Shown: in pieces, positions 5,624 to 5,967 of the stretch
Layout of the letters: each line of letters begins with the position of its first letter
Numbering within the stretch: the stretch's first letter is position 1
Assembly (NCBI GenBank): GCA_029880385.1
Contig: JAOUOM010000149.1
Location: 1-5,967, forward strand
Direction: 5' to 3'
DNA: 5,967 bases
Origin: Cyclobacteriaceae bacterium
Lineage (GTDB): Bacteria; Bacteroidota; Bacteroidia; Cytophagales; Cyclobacteriaceae
Position numbers and translations under genes: made by a program
The notes under the pieces: model-generated
The model's database searches: none
Told to the model about the DNA's origin: nothing
What the model saw: the letters and a program-made list of their open reading frames with translations, nothing else

Positions 5624-5658
5624 CAAAACAAAAGAATCCTTAGCTTTCTTTTGTGTTG
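5624..5658. repeat. AT-rich inverted repeat between the second and third usp genes
   Basis: The arms at 5624-5636 and 5646-5658 pair over 13 positions with one mismatch (the inner nine pairs, ACAAAAGAA with TTCTTTTGT, are perfect) around a 9-base loop. It could fold in RNA as a weak hairpin. The stem is AT-rich and no U tract follows it, so it is not a classical intrinsic terminator. It also overlaps the candidate -7 element of the third usp gene, so it may simply be promoter sequence. Confidence 0.4.
5641..5648 (+). promoter_or_regulatory. Candidate -7 element for the third usp gene
   Basis: TAGCTTTC matches seven-base TAnnTTT of the Bacteroidota -7 consensus, with only the final G replaced. 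It predicts transcription starting near 5653, which would set the dyad at 5605-5618 at about -41.5, the class II activator position. The leader would then be about 80 bases long. No strong -33 TTG is seen, as expected for an activator-dependent promoter. Confidence 0.35.
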
Positions 5659-5731
5659 CCGAAACAGGGCATTCACCTTGAAAGGCCTCTGGTAACTCAG
5701 ACAACATAGCATCCCATTAATCCTTACGGTC

Positions 5732-5967
5732 ATGAGACACATTTTAGTTCCTACAGATTTTTCGGATTGTGCCACTTGGGCGGCACAAACGGCCATAGAA
5801 ATAGCAAAATTATCAGGTGGCGAGGTTCATTTTCTACACTATATGTCTATCCCCATTAATTGGATACAAATGGAACAGGATCAGGAAAAATTATACCCGG
5901 ATGTAACCGAAGATGTGAAACATGCCAATTCCGAACTAATGAGATTACTTTCAATGGCCGAGAAACA
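5732..5967 (+). CDS. Universal stress protein, N-terminal fragment
   Basis: These are the first 78 codons of a UspA-family gene that runs off the right edge. It begins MRHILVPTDFSDCATWAAQT, closely resembling the opening of the tandem Usp at 1837 (V-P-T-D-F followed by a Cys-Ala at the same spacing), with Asp9 positioned for nucleotide binding. The second strand, E-V-H-F-L-H, and a connecting helix follow. The ATP loop and any second domain lie outside the window, so it cannot be told whether the protein has one or two domains. It is preceded by a 145-base spacer carrying two FNR-like dyads and a -7-like element, so it probably has its own promoter as well as possible read-through from the second usp gene. 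Confidence 0.85.
   Translation, partial: MRHILVPTDFSDCATWAAQTAIEIAKLSGGEVHFLHYMSIPINWIQMEQDQEKLYPDVTEDVKHANSELMRLLSMAEK

Noticed and set aside
5624..5658. Inverted repeat as an intrinsic terminator for the second usp gene
   Set aside because: The stem is AT-rich and no T tract follows the right arm; it also overlaps a better -7-like candidate. Kept only as a repeat.
5678..5691. Third FNR-like box (TTGA-N6-TCTG) before the third usp gene
   Set aside because: One half-site is poor, and matches at this level are common by chance.
5593..5796. Minus-strand open frame between the second and third usp genes
   Set aside because: It runs antisense into the conserved opening of the third Usp, and its translation is not protein-like.

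Overview
The window looks like chromosome of a Bacteroidota bacterium, probably a Cytophagales-type organism (lineage is inference). Pointers are a moderate AT-rich composition, starts without clear Shine-Dalgarno sequences, two promoter candidates resembling the Bacteroidota -7 element TAnnTTTG, and a response regulator fused to a CRP/FNR domain sitting beside several universal stress proteins (Usp). No tRNA, rRNA, CRISPR array or insertion sequence is visible.

Layout, left to right. Positions 1-622 hold two minus-strand genes: a PaaI-type hotdog thioesterase, then, 8 bases downstream, the first 41 codons of lgt (prolipoprotein diacylglyceryl transferase), which runs off the left edge. A short divergent spacer follows, then a plus-strand metallo-beta-lactamase-fold hydrolase (746-1633). 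After a 200-base gene-free spacer comes a tandem-domain Usp (1837-2706). Its 3' end overlaps, tail to tail, a minus-strand two-gene operon: a PAS sensor histidine kinase (3723-5075) followed by a REC-CRP/FNR response regulator (2684-3745). Diverging from the kinase is a small single-domain Usp with a degenerate nucleotide site (5146-5586), followed by the 5' part of a third Usp (5732 to the right edge).

The main point of interest is the block from about 1750 to the right end. The kinase PAS domain carries the FixL-type haem signature (His87, and Arg107 exactly 20 residues later, the spacing of FixL His200/Arg220). Its partner joins a FixJ-like receiver and a FixK/FNR-like DNA-binding module in one chain. 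The spacers upstream of all three usp genes contain dyads of the form TGA-N6-TCA (FNR/FixK geometry), twice as tandem pairs 22-23 bp apart. A hand scan of the window found seven such dyads: five in these spacers and two at the tail-to-tail junction. The simplest reading is a compact gas- or oxygen-responsive circuit, a condensed FixL-FixJ-FixK cascade driving a local Usp regulon, comparable in logic to DosS/DosR and its Usp targets in mycobacteria. Haem binding and promoter binding are inferences.
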